Below are positions 38,110 through 49,800 of a stretch of 62,339 bases of DNA, piece after piece; position 1 is the stretch's first letter; the number at the start of each line of letters is the position of its first letter. This DNA comes from Spirochaetales bacterium (GTDB lineage: Bacteria > Spirochaetota > Spirochaetia > SZUA-6 > JAFGRV01): assembly GCA_016930085.1 (NCBI GenBank), contig JAFGHO010000049.1, positions 1 through 62,339 of the forward strand, in the 5' to 3' direction. The notes beneath the pieces are model-generated. The model did no database searches. It was not told the DNA's origin and saw nothing but the letters and a program-made list of their open reading frames with translations. The position numbers were made by a program, and so were the translations under genes.

Positions 38110-39639
38110 TTAGCAGAACGATACGGGAAGTCCCACGTAAAACTGGGCGATAAGCAACGCGTCCACGATATCGATACTTCCGGAACAGTTCACATCGGAA
38201 AGCCCCGGGTTGATCGATGAGTCGTCTATCATGCCCACGTAATACCGGGCGACTAAGAGCGCGTCCACGATGTCGACGGCACCACTTCCGTTCGCGTCCC
38301 CCATTATTATGGCCGGGGCCTGTGTGGGCGAGACGGTCGTCATGGTCGTCGGAACGGGCGTATCATTCGGATCGGCCGTCGGGAGGAGAGGCGTGGGTGC
38401 CGTCGTTCCGCCGCTTATCGTTGGAATGGGGGTCTGGGTGGGGGTCTGGTTCGGATCTTCCGTGGGTGCCGGTTCCGTTGTCGGCTCCCCCGTTATATCG
38501 GGAAAAGGTGTCACGGACGGGTCCTGGGTGGGCCCCGGCGCGTAGTCGAGAAAGTTCGCGGTAACGGCCATGTCCCTGTCCAGGATAATCCCTTCCACGT
38601 AGTCTTCGTTCGAAACGACATCGCCCTCGTATCCTATAAATTCAGGCTGCTGGCATTGATACCCGCAGGGGCACGGGGTCGGGACGAGGACGCTCAACGC
38701 GATCTCCGTTCCGTATTCAAAATACAATGTCGCGGGCGCATCCTCCGGGGTAACGGGCTCAAGAAGTCCCGAGATATAGACACTACCCTCACCTGTTATA
38801 TCAATGGTAAGGGAAACCTCCTCAACGGGCACCGCCGTCGGGGATATCGTGGGGGCGACCGTCGGTTCGCTTGTCGGACTTTCCGGGTTCGCGTGCCGAT
38901 ATACCTCTTCCGACAGGGCGCTTTCCCCGTTTTCATTGAAGGCGGTAAGCACATAGTAATAATCCTCATCGGCAATAAGATCCGTATCTTCATAATACAC
39001 CCCGCCATAATTACAGGCGATCAATGCAAAGGGTCCGCCGCTCCGGATCCCCCGGTAGATATTATAGCCCAGGGCGCCCGGTGATTCGTCCCATGAAATC
39101 CAGATTAACGGCCTTCTCGCGTTGGTACCGCTGTCCAGATTCTGCGGGGGTTCCGGTGTCGGTGCCGGATCGGAAAAATCCGGGATCGAAAACGAAACAG
39201 GGTCGCTTATCTCATCATGGCTTTCCACGCGTACCTGATAATTTCCCGGGATGATGTTGATACACGGGTCATAACACGGTGGGTTCTCGTAATGGCAGGT
39301 TTTATACATGAAGGAAGGGACATTAAATCGAATCCTGTCGGCCATATACTCGCCCCGTTCAAGCACCACTTTATAATCCCGGTAGCCCGGTTCCACACAT
39401 TCAATATGAACGTGATTGTACAATTGCCAGGTATTCGAGCATCTGATCTCGATCTCCGTCCCGGGAATCCCGCTTTGGGGGGATATTGCATCGATACCGA
39501 CCACGGGCTCCGGCGTCGGAGTACCCTCCGGCGTCGGGGTAACCTCCGGCGGAGCCGGGGTCGGTTCCATCGTCGCTTCCTGGGAATACAGGGAAACGAT
39601 ACTACAGAGAAACAAAAGAGAAAATAACATCTTTTTCAT
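38110..39639 (-). CDS. Secreted multidomain protein with C-terminal dockerin
   Basis: A 509-residue exported protein: signal peptide (1-20), P/T-rich spacer, an IPT/TIG-like beta domain (about 48-152) with several cysteines, a fibronectin type III domain (about 160-250, YNIYRG ... YYYVLTAFNENGES), an InlB B-repeat-like domain (about 275-370, with the F-IGYEGDVVS pattern) and a long P/T linker. It ends in a dockerin (about 445-509), two F-hand repeats DANGSGAVDIVDALLVARYY and DVNCSGSIDIVDALLIAQFY, each with calcium-ligand spacing D-x-N-x-S-G. No catalytic domain is visible. It likely links to a cohesin, perhaps the one in the 54932-56353 protein. A GGAGAA ribosome binding site lies before the start. 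Confidence 0.88.
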   Translation of the reverse strand: MKKMLFSLLFLCSIVSLYSQEATMEPTPAPPEVTPTPEGTPTPEPVVGIDAISPQSGIPGTEIEIRCSNTWQLYNHVHIECVEPGYRDYKVVLERGEYMADRIRFNVPSFMYKTCHYENPPCYDPCINIIPGNYQVRVESHDEISDPVSFSIPDFSDPAPTPEPPQNLDSGTNARRPLIWISWDESPGALGYNIYRGIRSGGPFALIACNYGGVYYEDTDLIADEDYYYVLTAFNENGESALSEEVYRHANPESPTSEPTVAPTISPTAVPVEEVSLTIDITGEGSVYISGLLEPVTPEDAPATLYFEYGTEIALSVLVPTPCPCGYQCQQPEFIGYEGDVVSNEDYVEGIILDRDMAVTANFLDYAPGPTQDPSVTPFPDITGEPTTEPAPTEDPNQTPTQTPIPTISGGTTAPTPLLPTADPNDTPVPTTMTTVSPTQAPAIIMGDANGSGAVDIVDALLVARYYVGMIDDSSINPGLSDVNCSGSIDIVDALLIAQFYVGLPVSFC

Positions 39640-39854
39640 AATGTTCTCCTTTTTTTTTCAAACCGGCTATTGCCGCGTTTCATTATTACAAAACCTTTTT
39701 CGTACATAATCCTGCACGAATTATCAAATAAAAGCGTCCGCGCGGGTAGATACGGACCTTTTTTAATGAACCGCGCGGAAACAGGGAGTCCGAAAGAATA
39801 TAATGAAAATTTATCTCATTTCACAAAATGATTTTTAATAAAAATAAATATAAA

Positions 39855-39878
39855 ATATATTTACACTTGTAAATATAT
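39855..39878. repeat. 10-bp inverted repeat with 4-base loop
   Basis: ATATATTTAC (39855-39864) and its exact complement GTAAATATAT (39869-39878) flank ACTT. It lies in an AT-rich region and could be a binding site or a hairpin. AT-rich chance pairing cannot be ruled out. Confidence 0.45.
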
Positions 39879-40038
39879 CTTTACCGCGGCAATAAAAGAA
39901 TGTTTTATTTATTAATAAATCTGGACTTATTTTATCATATTGTCTTTTTTCTGTCAAGAATCAAACTATAGGGGAAACATGCAGAACGAGAGGAATTCGT
40001 TACATTTATAATTTTCAGTAATTTTTGAAAGTTTTTTG

Positions 40039-40067
40039 TAGACATTTCAGCATTTGTATTGTAGAAT
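40039..40067 (+). promoter_or_regulatory. Sigma-70 promoter of the Rhs operon
   Basis: TAGACA (40039-40044) and TAGAAT (40062-40067), each one mismatch from consensus, are spaced by 17 bases. The expected start near 40074 gives a leader of about 105 bases before the first gene of the operon. Confidence 0.6.
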
Positions 40068-40179
40068 CCATTCAACCGGCGGTTTATTCCGGCACGTTTT
40101 GCAGGTGAAATTATTAGTTTACATTTCGTTTATTCAAGGAAAAAAAATAAATCGGATTTAATCCGGGAAAATAAACAGT

Positions 40180-41250
40180 ATGCAAAAAAAAAGCATTGTT
40201 CCATCTCTTCTACTCAGTTTGGTATTCATTGTTATAATTGGAGGCATGTGTTATTTATACTACTGCATACTATCGCTAAAAAATACCATGCATGTATTTT
40301 CACAGGACATGAATCAACGGTACGAAAAACAGGAATCGGAACTGCAAAGATTGATATTGAATTTTAATAATTTTAAAAAAGCCAGTTCCGGCCTTGATCA
40401 ATATATCATGAGACAGCTTGCTCAATTACGCAATAAAATCGATAAACAAAAAGTAACGCCGCAACCTGCAAAAAAAGAAGAAATCATACCTGCTGAACCG
40501 CAGTGGAGAGTAACGGTTAATGTTCAGGACGAGTTAAATGATAATTATCCCTTTTCCGACCTTAAATACAGTAATGCCTACAAAGAAGGCCGTGTTTTTT
40601 ACGGCAGAAAAGAATTCACCAAGGCCAAGTATAAATTCCACGAATTACTCAAATTAAATCCACCCTTTTGGCATGCCCAACTCTATTATTTATGGTCTGT
40701 TTATTATGAAAGCCCCGTCAAGGCAGCCAGCGACATGGATGTTCACCGTTTATTGAATCAATTTCCTGCAGATTATGAAAAAATAAATGAAGTGTATAAA
40801 TTACAATCCATGTTGTGCATGGAAAACGGATTCTATACGCAGGGGATTGAATACGGAGAATCTGCCCTGGATCAAAAAAATCCGGAAATCGAATTCAGAA
40901 TCTATTTAGCCAAATATGCTTTTTTAGCTGAAGATTATTTACACTGCATCAGTTTTCTCGATACGCCGGAAGTAAAAAAACAAAAAAATCCGGTTTGTTA
41001 TTATCAATTAGGTGTTTCTTATCACAAGACCAATAACAGAACAAAGGCAATTGAAAATTACGAAAAGGCCATCGTTTTAAACGCAAAACAAATTGATATA
41101 TATAAAAATATCGGTTACCTCTATGCCGAAAATAAAGAATACAAAAAAGCCATTTCTGCTTTTGAAACCTATCTGAAAAGCGAAAAATCGGCCGAAGTAT
41201 CTTTAGCCCTTGGGGAATGTTATTTGAAATTCGAAGAGATTAAAAAGTAA
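40180..41250 (+). CDS. Membrane-anchored coiled-coil TPR protein
   Basis: A 356-residue protein with one N-terminal membrane helix (about 9-30), a coiled coil (about 32-95, YEKQESELQRL and RQLAQLRNKIDK), a linker, and TPR-like repeats over the rest (for example CYYQLGVSYHKTNNRTKAIENYE). It should face the periplasm and gather partner proteins. It is the first gene of a run of five in the same direction, so a role in delivery or assembly of the Rhs protein is possible. No close functional homologue is recognised. Confidence 0.75.
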   Translation: MQKKSIVPSLLLSLVFIVIIGGMCYLYYCILSLKNTMHVFSQDMNQRYEKQESELQRLILNFNNFKKASSGLDQYIMRQLAQLRNKIDKQKVTPQPAKKEEIIPAEPQWRVTVNVQDELNDNYPFSDLKYSNAYKEGRVFYGRKEFTKAKYKFHELLKLNPPFWHAQLYYLWSVYYESPVKAASDMDVHRLLNQFPADYEKINEVYKLQSMLCMENGFYTQGIEYGESALDQKNPEIEFRIYLAKYAFLAEDYLHCISFLDTPEVKKQKNPVCYYQLGVSYHKTNNRTKAIENYEKAIVLNAKQIDIYKNIGYLYAENKEYKKAISAFETYLKSEKSAEVSLALGECYLKFEEIKK

Positions 41251-41343
41251 ATATTATCTTTGCTTGCTTAATTTCTCAATATCCTGAAGCATCCAGCGCT
41301 GTAAAAGCCCGGAATTATTTGAGTAAACATTAAGGAGCATGAA

Positions 41344-42384
41344 ATGTACGTATTAAAAAAAATTCTTGTTGTCTGGTTTATTCTGTGTTCACTACCCCTA
41401 TGCAGTGAAGAAATCTATATTGCTCCTCTTTTGCTCTTTAACGATTCCGACCAGTTTGATACAGGTGAAACCGATGTCAATCAGTCTATGTTTATCGAAA
41501 AAATGGAAAGTGTCTACCGATGGGAAAATATGAGTTTTAAACCGATTCCCAATAACGCACATGCACCGGGTTCTTTTCTGGATGCCATGGAATTATGCAA
41601 TGAATTCCAGATTGATTTTTTAGTATACGGGTTTATTGAGTACCGGGAGGTTTATATCCATGGTGAAATAAAGCTATATAACCGGGAAAAACGGGAAGTA
41701 ATTCAGTCTTTTTATGCCAGCGACGATACATCCAATCTTGAAAGATTGCTGATCGATCTGGCGGAAAAATTCGGGAATTATCTAAACACCATGTTTGACC
41801 TGACACCGGAAGAAGAAGCACCACCGCCGACAGGAGGTATTTTTTCCTTCGGTATATCCGGCGGCTATTTTTTTTATCTGATCCAGGATTGGGCGGATTA
41901 TCTGCTTCCTCTGTATTCTGTTCAACTCCAGGCTAATTTTATCCCCATAAAACCGGGAGAAGGTAAAGGGTTCCGCGGTTTTTATTTCAAAACCGGTATA
42001 ACTATAAATTTTACACACGCGGTCAACCGTTTGGGATATGAGGAGGTTCATTTTTTGGGTTTTGCATTCGGCCTGTACCTTGGGCTAATGGCGGACATTG
42101 GCATTCATCACACACTGGGAATTGTGGTTACACCGGAATATTATATTGACTATCTTATACGGAATGCCCGTTATGATGACCAGGTGTTGCTTCCGGCTTA
42201 TCTTTTCTCAACAAGTCTTTCGCTGAATTATCAATTTCATTTTAATCGCATGTTTTCCATGTCATTGGGAAACCGGTTTTCCCTGCATCTGGTCGATCCG
42301 GTGCGTATAACATATAATCCATATGTGGTTTTTGAATTCAGTTTAAATCCAATATTTGGAGGTAAATCCGATGAAAATAAGTAA
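41344..42384 (+). CDS. Predicted outer-membrane beta-barrel protein with CsgG-like N-terminal domain
   Basis: A signal peptide of about 21 residues starts after AAGGAG. Residues 22-150 (IYIAPLLLFN, then DFLVYGFIEYREVYIHGEIKLYNREKREVIQSF) have a pattern like the CsgG/TolB-type domains that bind at the outer membrane. From about 160 on, repeated amphipathic strands with aromatic ends (GISGGYFFYL, RGFYFKTGITINF, YNPYVVFEFSLNPIF) and an F-rich C-terminus suggest a small beta-barrel. This could be an exit pore or docking protein for the large Rhs protein encoded three genes later. No family was recognised. Confidence 0.6.
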   Translation: MYVLKKILVVWFILCSLPLCSEEIYIAPLLLFNDSDQFDTGETDVNQSMFIEKMESVYRWENMSFKPIPNNAHAPGSFLDAMELCNEFQIDFLVYGFIEYREVYIHGEIKLYNREKREVIQSFYASDDTSNLERLLIDLAEKFGNYLNTMFDLTPEEEAPPPTGGIFSFGISGGYFFYLIQDWADYLLPLYSVQLQANFIPIKPGEGKGFRGFYFKTGITINFTHAVNRLGYEEVHFLGFAFGLYLGLMADIGIHHTLGIVVTPEYYIDYLIRNARYDDQVLLPAYLFSTSLSLNYQFHFNRMFSMSLGNRFSLHLVDPVRITYNPYVVFEFSLNPIFGGKSDENK

Positions 42385-43171
42385 TTTGATTCTTCTTGTT
42401 GCCATTTTGGCCCTTCATCTGTCCTGTACAGAAGGTCTGTATGATCAATTCGGGAAACCTGTTGATGATCCTGTGATTGTGAAACCGTTTGTATCTTCCT
42501 TTGTAGATGAAGAAACCATTATTATTACCTGGGACGACGATCCGGCGGCTGATAACTATATCTTGTATCGAAGCGAGGAGGTCCCTTCCGAAAATTATCA
42601 TGTAGTCTACCGGGGGAAAAAGAATTCTTATCTTGATAGGAATTTTATTGAATATCTATCAAACGAAAATGCCCTTTTTCATTATTCACTTTCAAAAGTC
42701 CGCGGCACGCGGGAATTCGGCCCCTCAGAACCCAGTTTAGGGATATTCAGCAAGATGATTAATGACCCCTTTGAACCCAATAATGATGAAACCCAGGCTC
42801 ATGAATTATCAACGGCGAAAATTGAGGGAAATATCTATTTTTTCCGTGATGAAGAACAAAATTTACTCATTGATGAGGACTGGTTTTTTATAACACTTCA
42901 GCCAAGACAACAGGCGGAACTTGTCCTCACTCAAAAAGGTGATACTAAATTACAATATTTTCAATATCAAGTTCTCAACAGCAGTAATAATCCGACTGAT
43001 ATAAGTCATAATGTTAGATTCTTTGTTGCCAATAACAGTGATTACCTGACAAAGATATATTTCAAGATCATTCCATTAATAAAAAATTACATGGTAAGCG
43101 GTATTCAAACAAATGGAGGAAGTCAAAGGGGATATTATTTAAAAATCACCGGCTTGTGGGATTCAATATAA
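42371..43171 (+). CDS. Lipoprotein with fibronectin III and pre-peptidase-like domains
   Basis: Overlaps the previous gene by 14 bases and starts after GGAGG, so translation is likely coupled. Lipobox at LHLSC (C19). Residues 30-120 match a fibronectin type III domain (IITWDDDPAADNYILYR and YSLSKVRGTREFGPSEP). The second half begins DPFEPNNDETQAHELS and contains EDWFFITL, typical of bacterial pre-peptidase C-terminal (PPC) domains. It is likely anchored on the cell surface and may hold or display the Rhs protein. Confidence 0.75.
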   Translation: MKISNLILLVAILALHLSCTEGLYDQFGKPVDDPVIVKPFVSSFVDEETIIITWDDDPAADNYILYRSEEVPSENYHVVYRGKKNSYLDRNFIEYLSNENALFHYSLSKVRGTREFGPSEPSLGIFSKMINDPFEPNNDETQAHELSTAKIEGNIYFFRDEEQNLLIDEDWFFITLQPRQQAELVLTQKGDTKLQYFQYQVLNSSNNPTDISHNVRFFVANNSDYLTKIYFKIIPLIKNYMVSGIQTNGGSQRGYYLKITGLWDSI

Positions 43172-43204
43172 AAGCAACATTTTATTTAAAAAAGGAGTGG
43201 TTTA

Positions 43205-43870
43205 ATGAAGAAATTAATTCTTTTACTTTTTTTTGGATGCATATCCGGTCTTTTAACAAATTGTTCCATTAATCCGCCCTCTGAACCCGGAGGAGACGAT
43301 GATACAACGACGACTGAACGAGTAGACATCCTTTTTCAACCGGGAAGTGAGGAAGGAGTCATCGAATTCCAGACAAATGATCCGGAATATACCGGGGGCG
43401 CCGGATATTCACTATGGACATTGACGGATGCACCAACGGCTGTTTTTCATGATCGTGAAATATGGCTCTCGAAACTATCCGGCCATTGCTGGATCTCCGG
43501 TTATGGAGCTGTTTATTGTCAGCAGGACAGTTCGGAATTCGGATTGACCTTTATAATCGGCATGATTGCTTTGGATGGATATTATTGTGTTGGCGAGGTA
43601 ATTCACGGGACCCAATTTTCCTATCTTGTCCCATGGACCAAATCCGATCATATTTTAACCGGCTATAGCCAGAACAATCAAATACGTCTGGAATTTGATT
43701 CCGGAGAAGACCATTTCAACTTTTATATCAATGGGAGTGACCCAATCCCCTTCATGGATGATGAAGAACCGATCCATCGTGAAGGCCGGCAGGGATACAT
43801 TGTTGTGATTTCACCGAACGATATATTTCCGGAAACCCCTGTACGTATTCAATTTAGAGAAATTAATTAA
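43205..43870 (+). CDS. Hypothetical lipoprotein
   Basis: A 221-residue protein of unknown family with lipobox LLTNC (C20) and a T-rich stretch (DDDTTTTE) right after it. The rest is predicted beta-rich (for example YSLWTLTDAPTAVFHDREIW, HFNFYINGS). An AAAGGAG ribosome binding site precedes the start. It sits 12 bases before the giant Rhs gene, the position where an accessory or chaperone-like partner would be expected. Confidence 0.65.
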   Translation: MKKLILLLFFGCISGLLTNCSINPPSEPGGDDDTTTTERVDILFQPGSEEGVIEFQTNDPEYTGGAGYSLWTLTDAPTAVFHDREIWLSKLSGHCWISGYGAVYCQQDSSEFGLTFIIGMIALDGYYCVGEVIHGTQFSYLVPWTKSDHILTGYSQNNQIRLEFDSGEDHFNFYINGSDPIPFMDDEEPIHREGRQGYIVVISPNDIFPETPVRIQFREIN

Positions 43871-43882
43871 AAAGAGGATATT

Positions 43883-46800
43883 ATGAAAAATTCACTAAAC
43901 AAAATTACAGCATACATCGTTACCATATGTTTCGCCTTTATGTCTCTCCCTGTATATTCCAATCCCGGGGAATCAGTATCTGCGAATACAACATTACAGG
44001 CCGCTATAGATATCACAGCAGAAAATAATGAGACCTATTCGGAATGGGTTTACCCTCAAAAAGCCGCTTTCCTGGAGTATGAAGGGGTCGGTTTGTTTCT
44101 TCCGGCGGGATCTGTAAAAAAACCCATTGAAATTACCATTGAAAAATTAAGCAGGGTAAACCTTCTTCCCGGGACAATGCGAAATTCTACCGCCGGTGCG
44201 GCGGGATTCCGCTTTGGACCTCATGGAACGGTTTTTCAAAGGGATATTTTTATAGGCATGCCTTATTCCCCAGAAATAGTGAATTCAAAAACAGCCCTAT
44301 CAAATCTATTCACCTATTTTTTCAATGAAAAAATCAATCGATGGGAGAGACTAAACCGTATCTCCGTTGACAAAGATAAATTTCTTGTTACAAGCCGCAC
44401 CAATCATTTCACCGATATGGTAAACACCACCCTGCAGTTGCCGGACCTGCCCCAGGGTATGGATTTTGATATCAATTCGATTAAGGACCTTAAAGCCGCC
44501 AATCCAATTGAAGGGATTCCGCAAATTCAAGGTCTTGAAGCCGATAATTCAGGGGCGGCTTCTTTTCAAATTCCTCTGCGGGTACCGCAAGGCCGCGGTG
44601 AAGCAACACCACATTTGGCTCTCAGCTACAACTCTGAATCGCAAAACGGCTGGCTTGGCCGGGGATTTGACATCAATTTTTCCCAGATAACAACTGATAC
44701 CAAATTTGGCCTGCCAATTTATACGGACAGTGATACATATGTCCTGGACGGAGAGAACTTGGTCCTGTTTAGTGATTATGATGAACCGGACGTCTATCGA
44801 CTCAGAAAAGAAGAATCCTTTCAGCAAATTCGGCATTATGAAAGAGACAATTACTGGACGGTAGCATCCAAAGACGGGAGTGTCAGAACCTATGGAACCG
44901 GCAATGGCTGGATTGGTCCCAACCGGTCCGACAGGAATCAAATCTACCAGTGGTATATTACACGGGAAGAAGACAATAACGGAAATAGTGTCGATTACTC
45001 CTACCGGTATGATGACGGCAACAGATATACGTATCTTAACCGCATCGATTATTCCGGATATTATTCCATTCGTTTTTTAGCCGACAATACATCCCGGCTT
45101 GACAGACGGATCGACAGCCGGGGACATTTTGCATCTAAAATGGTTGAACGACTTGACAGGATTGAGATTTATTACAATGACTCAAAACGTATCCGGGCTT
45201 ATCAATTCAATTACCGCATCAATGAATTCGGCCAAAGCCAGTTGGAATCCTACACGGAAGAAGACGGAAACGGAAAGGATTTTTATACCTATGAATTCAA
45301 TTATTTTGGTTTGAATGAAAGATCCGGTTCAACAACAGAAAATCCCCGATACGATGCCTTTAGTGAGGAAGAAAAATGGAGTGCATCTTCGAATGCAAAT
45401 TTTCAGGGACTTGATCAAAAGGTTGCTGCTTCCATTGGCGGAAGCCTTTATGCCGGTGTACAAATCTGGGTTCCAAAAATATGGGGCAAAAAAACAATTG
45501 CCAGCTTCGGGGTACGGGGAGCCGTCGATACCGGATTCGATTTTTCCAAATCCACTCTCATGGACCTGAATGGTGACGGCCTTTCGGATATGGTTTGGAA
45601 AGACGTAGGTTTTCTCTATTATTATCCCAATCAATCCGGACCCTTTCAAGATTCCAATCACATGGGGTTTAATCTCGTTTCCGATCAATTAAGCAATGTT
45701 GGTACGTTAATGAACAAAGGAACCCAAAACAGTTTTTCTCTTGGAGTTACAGGGACGCTTCTTGGAGCCTCGCTGGGTATTTCCAAGATATTTTCCTGGA
45801 GTGAAGGGCAGAGTACTTTTGCTGATGTGGATGCCGACGGCTACATGGATATAGTGCAAATAAATCCAATCAATTCATCAGACTGGTTGAGAAATAATGG
45901 AAATGGTTCTTTTGAAGCAACTCGCTGGGAATTTGAAGGAGATGAAACCACTCAAACCGATATTGACGAAAATCAATTGAATGAATTCCAAAGAACCTAT
46001 TATCGTCAGGACCCCTTAAGAAGGTGGAGTGTCTATTATCCCGGAAGGATAACTATAACCAATTCGGTCAGCCTGATTGACCCATCCGGGGGAAGCAGCG
46101 ACGGGGTTTCTGCCGACACTTATTTGGGAAACAGTCCGTGGTCTATTGAACTGGGAAGCGGTCAGAGTTCCATAACACAGGAACGAAATTGGAATATCAA
46201 TCAGGGAGACAAAATATATTTCCATCTCGACCCGGGAGACGACGAACGGGGCGACAGTGTTGAATGGGAGACAACCATAAAATATAATCGAATTGCGTAT
46301 TTTAACGGTGCAACCGAGGGGGCCCTTTTTCTCCCCCCAAAATCAAACAACGGGGGATACCCTAAAAGTGACAATCGCTTCAGACCAATTTATGAACAGG
46401 AAGAAGGGACATCACATTATCTCCTTCGGAGTAATTGGGGCGATTATGCCACACCATCTGTCTATAAAGCCCTGGTTGAAAATTATTATTTTATTCCACA
46501 GGCTATTCCCGGAGATATTTTTAAAAAGATCTACAGTATGGCCGATATAGGCGGTCTTGCGATAGGTCCGAACTCAGAGAAGCCCAAGCTGTTGATGGGA
46601 TATCCATATATCCCGGAAAAAGACCTGTATGTGCGCCGGGGCACTCATGCCGATGGTTTTATAACTAACCTGATTCGAACAATAAAGGAAGGAGGAAAAC
46701 TTTCCGATACCGAACTCGATTCTATAACCTATTACAAGTCCTTTGATAACAGTGATGTTGGTGTATATACCGATGGAAACGGCAATACGTCCTACAGGCA

Positions 46801-49800
46801 GGCTCGAAGAACAGAACCGGCCGCGAGAATCAATACAGCGAGAACCGGTAATTATGGTGACCTTATTTATCAGAATTTTGATACTCCGGGTGAGTACAGA
46901 GAAATTTTACTTGACCGGGTGTACCACTCCGCTTCCCCCAACACGCTCCTCTATTCAATCTGGCTCAGTAATGAAACAGGGAACTGGTCGGTTTATGGAG
47001 AATATCCCGATCAAAGCCGGTTTCCACTTAACAGCCGGAATACCGGTGCATCGGGTGTTATTCTCAATGACGGTGGTCTGGAACGAAAGTACACCTTATC
47101 CGGCAAGTCCTTTTTACTGGAAGAGGTTTCATCATCACTGTATGAGCAAGCTGTGGAGCAGGAATATATGAATGGTGTGCAGCCTGCTGATTTCTCTGCC
47201 TTGGGCTTAATAGAAATCCCGGCTGCATTTTATAATGATATTTACGATAATGTAGCCACGGCGGATGAACGGACGCTTTTGGATACAGCCTTTGTTCCTG
47301 TAACTGTCAATGGCGCTGATGTATACAGTCTGGAGCAACAAGGGCTGAGTGATCCGGACCTGTTAACGATTCATCGGCTTTTTGACGATGCTACCATTGG
47401 TGACGGAATCACTTTTAACCAATTTCCGGATAATGAAAAAAGAATCATTTTGCTTTCTCAAGCCGAATATAATAGCATACGATCCTATTTCTCCGATGCT
47501 TTGTTTACTTCGTCTTTTAACAGACTGACTATTCCCGGAGCTACTGAAGATGATCCTGATACTTACTGGTATATTCCGAACAGTACTTCCGGATCCGGGG
47601 CATTATCCGATCTCTATTATTTAATGTATCGTGACTGGGAATTATTCCCTTATTATCGTGAATCAGGCGGCAACCGGATTTTAAGATCGAACCTGCCGGC
47701 CCATGTTCCCGAGGGTTGGAAAGATATTGTATCCGCACTCTGGCAAAACCGGGACTATTATTCCTGGGAAACGTTAACACTGACTATCGATATGGGCGCT
47801 AATGCCATACTGGATGTTGAAGACGGCTATACGTTACCATCCGGTAAAAAGTTTCCGGATATTGCGCCGGGAGTGAAAAATCTGCCGTCCGGATCTGAAG
47901 CCGGAAGAGTAACCTTTATCGCCTTAAACAACCAGAACCGGAGTCTTATTTATGAAGGCTATGTTCCTGTTTTCAACAGTACACGGGATTATGATACCCG
48001 GGATATGGTCGTTTATCCTGATGATATATTTCCCATGGAAGAAGTAGATGAGAACGCCAATCTCCCGGACCTGGAAGGAATTGACTTTGATGATTTTTCC
48101 GGCGGTAATATGGGATGGTTTTATAATATCTGGTGCGGATATCATCCCTTTAAGCGTGAGTTGATCGGAACCTATGTGAAACAAAATAAAGATGAGGAAT
48201 ATGTTATCCCCAATTACACTATCAGTGTTGTCATTAATCGGAATCCCGATCCTGAATCCAATGATTATAATCAAATTCTTATCAGTGAAACAGGGGTACC
48301 TCCGGATACCACAGAAATCAGCCGGGACGCCTGGATCGGCGAGATTTCAAGTTATTCCAAACCGGAGCTGGATGATAATGGAAATAATACCAATCTGGAG
48401 GTGATGTTTGCCCCATTTATTTATGAAAGCGTTATGAGTCCCTGCAGAAAGGGTGGTGATGCTTTTTACAATGTGCCTAAAGGCAGTTCTGCATTTAGTG
48501 GAGGAAATTTATCCACTATCAATAGAAGTAAAAGTGATGCCACTGATGTGAATGGCGGACTTCAAGTTGGTCCTGTCAGTGGTAATTTTAGCCGGAATGA
48601 TGGGACCTCCTGGCAATACGCCGGGCTTATGGACTTGAACGGGGACCGTTACCCGGATATTCTCATTGAACCCCAGGATGGGGGGGAAAATGCACAGTAT
48701 ATTAGCGGATATAAAGGAAAATTCACAAATTCCGGGACTGTTAAACTTCTTTTTGACCGGATGAGTGAATACGATAACCTGACTTTTGGTTTTGGTGCCA
48801 CTGCAGGCGGGGGTTCGGCCGGGATGACATGTTATATGAGCGACAAAGCAAGGTTCAAATTAAGTTTAATGAATCAGGGCGATGATGATAATCAAGGAGG
48901 AGGGGCAAGTGGTAGCGCAGGTTTAAATGGAACCCTGGGTCAGGGAATTCAAACCTGTGGATTAATGGATATTAATGGGGACGGATTGCCGGACCATATT
49001 TCCCGTAATGGGACAGGGGATTTTTCCGTCATACTGAATACGGGAATGGAAACAGACTGGGAATCTGCTACCTGGAGCGGGGGTATGGATACCGATCTGG
49101 CTGATTGGTCATATTCCCAGAATGATGATAGTGCATTCAGGATTGCCTGCGAATCTGCCGGTTTATCGTATAATAATAACGGGAGTTACGGGGCCACTGC
49201 CTCGTTAGGAATTCAAAATTTTGGCGTCAATGCCGGCTATACAGGCAATTGTGATAAAACCGCTTTTCGATTAGAAGATGTGAATGGCGACGGACTATTG
49301 GACCAGGTAGGCAAAGACCCTGATGAAGCTTTTTTCAGGGTCCGTTTTAACCTGGGAGATACTTTTAGTACGCAGACAACCTGCCTTTACCGGCCTCCCT
49401 GGAATGTCACCAATATTAGTGAGTTGTTATACGACGCAATAATGGAAGACCTTTCTCTTATCGGGTCCCAGATGAGGGGACTGACACTGGCGGGAGCTTC
49501 CCTGGGGATTCCGGTGGTTTCAGATATATCCAGGATAGGGAATCAGTTTTTGGAAGCCATTAATCCTTTTGGCGTTGATGATGTGCTGGATTATTCATCA
49601 GGCGTTTCCATCAATCTTGGGGCGGATGTCACCTTTGAGTGGAACTGGTTTTTAATTGCCCTGGTCCTGACACCGGGAGTGAATGGTACGTATGCCACAA
49701 CCACTACCTCGCTTCAATTTACCGACATTAATGGCGACGGGCTGCCAGATCATGTGATGAAATTACCGCGTGAAGATTTTGTGCGGGTTAAAACCAATAT

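Larger units (their letters stand above)
39640..40179. other. AT-rich 540-bp intergenic region
   Basis: A region of strongly reduced GC content between the divergent dockerin gene and the Rhs operon. It contains several palindromes, including an inverted repeat at 39855-39878 and the perfect palindrome ATTTATTAATAAAT at 39907-39920, and a promoter at 40039-40067. No coding signal was seen. It may mark one border of an acquired segment. Confidence 0.6.
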
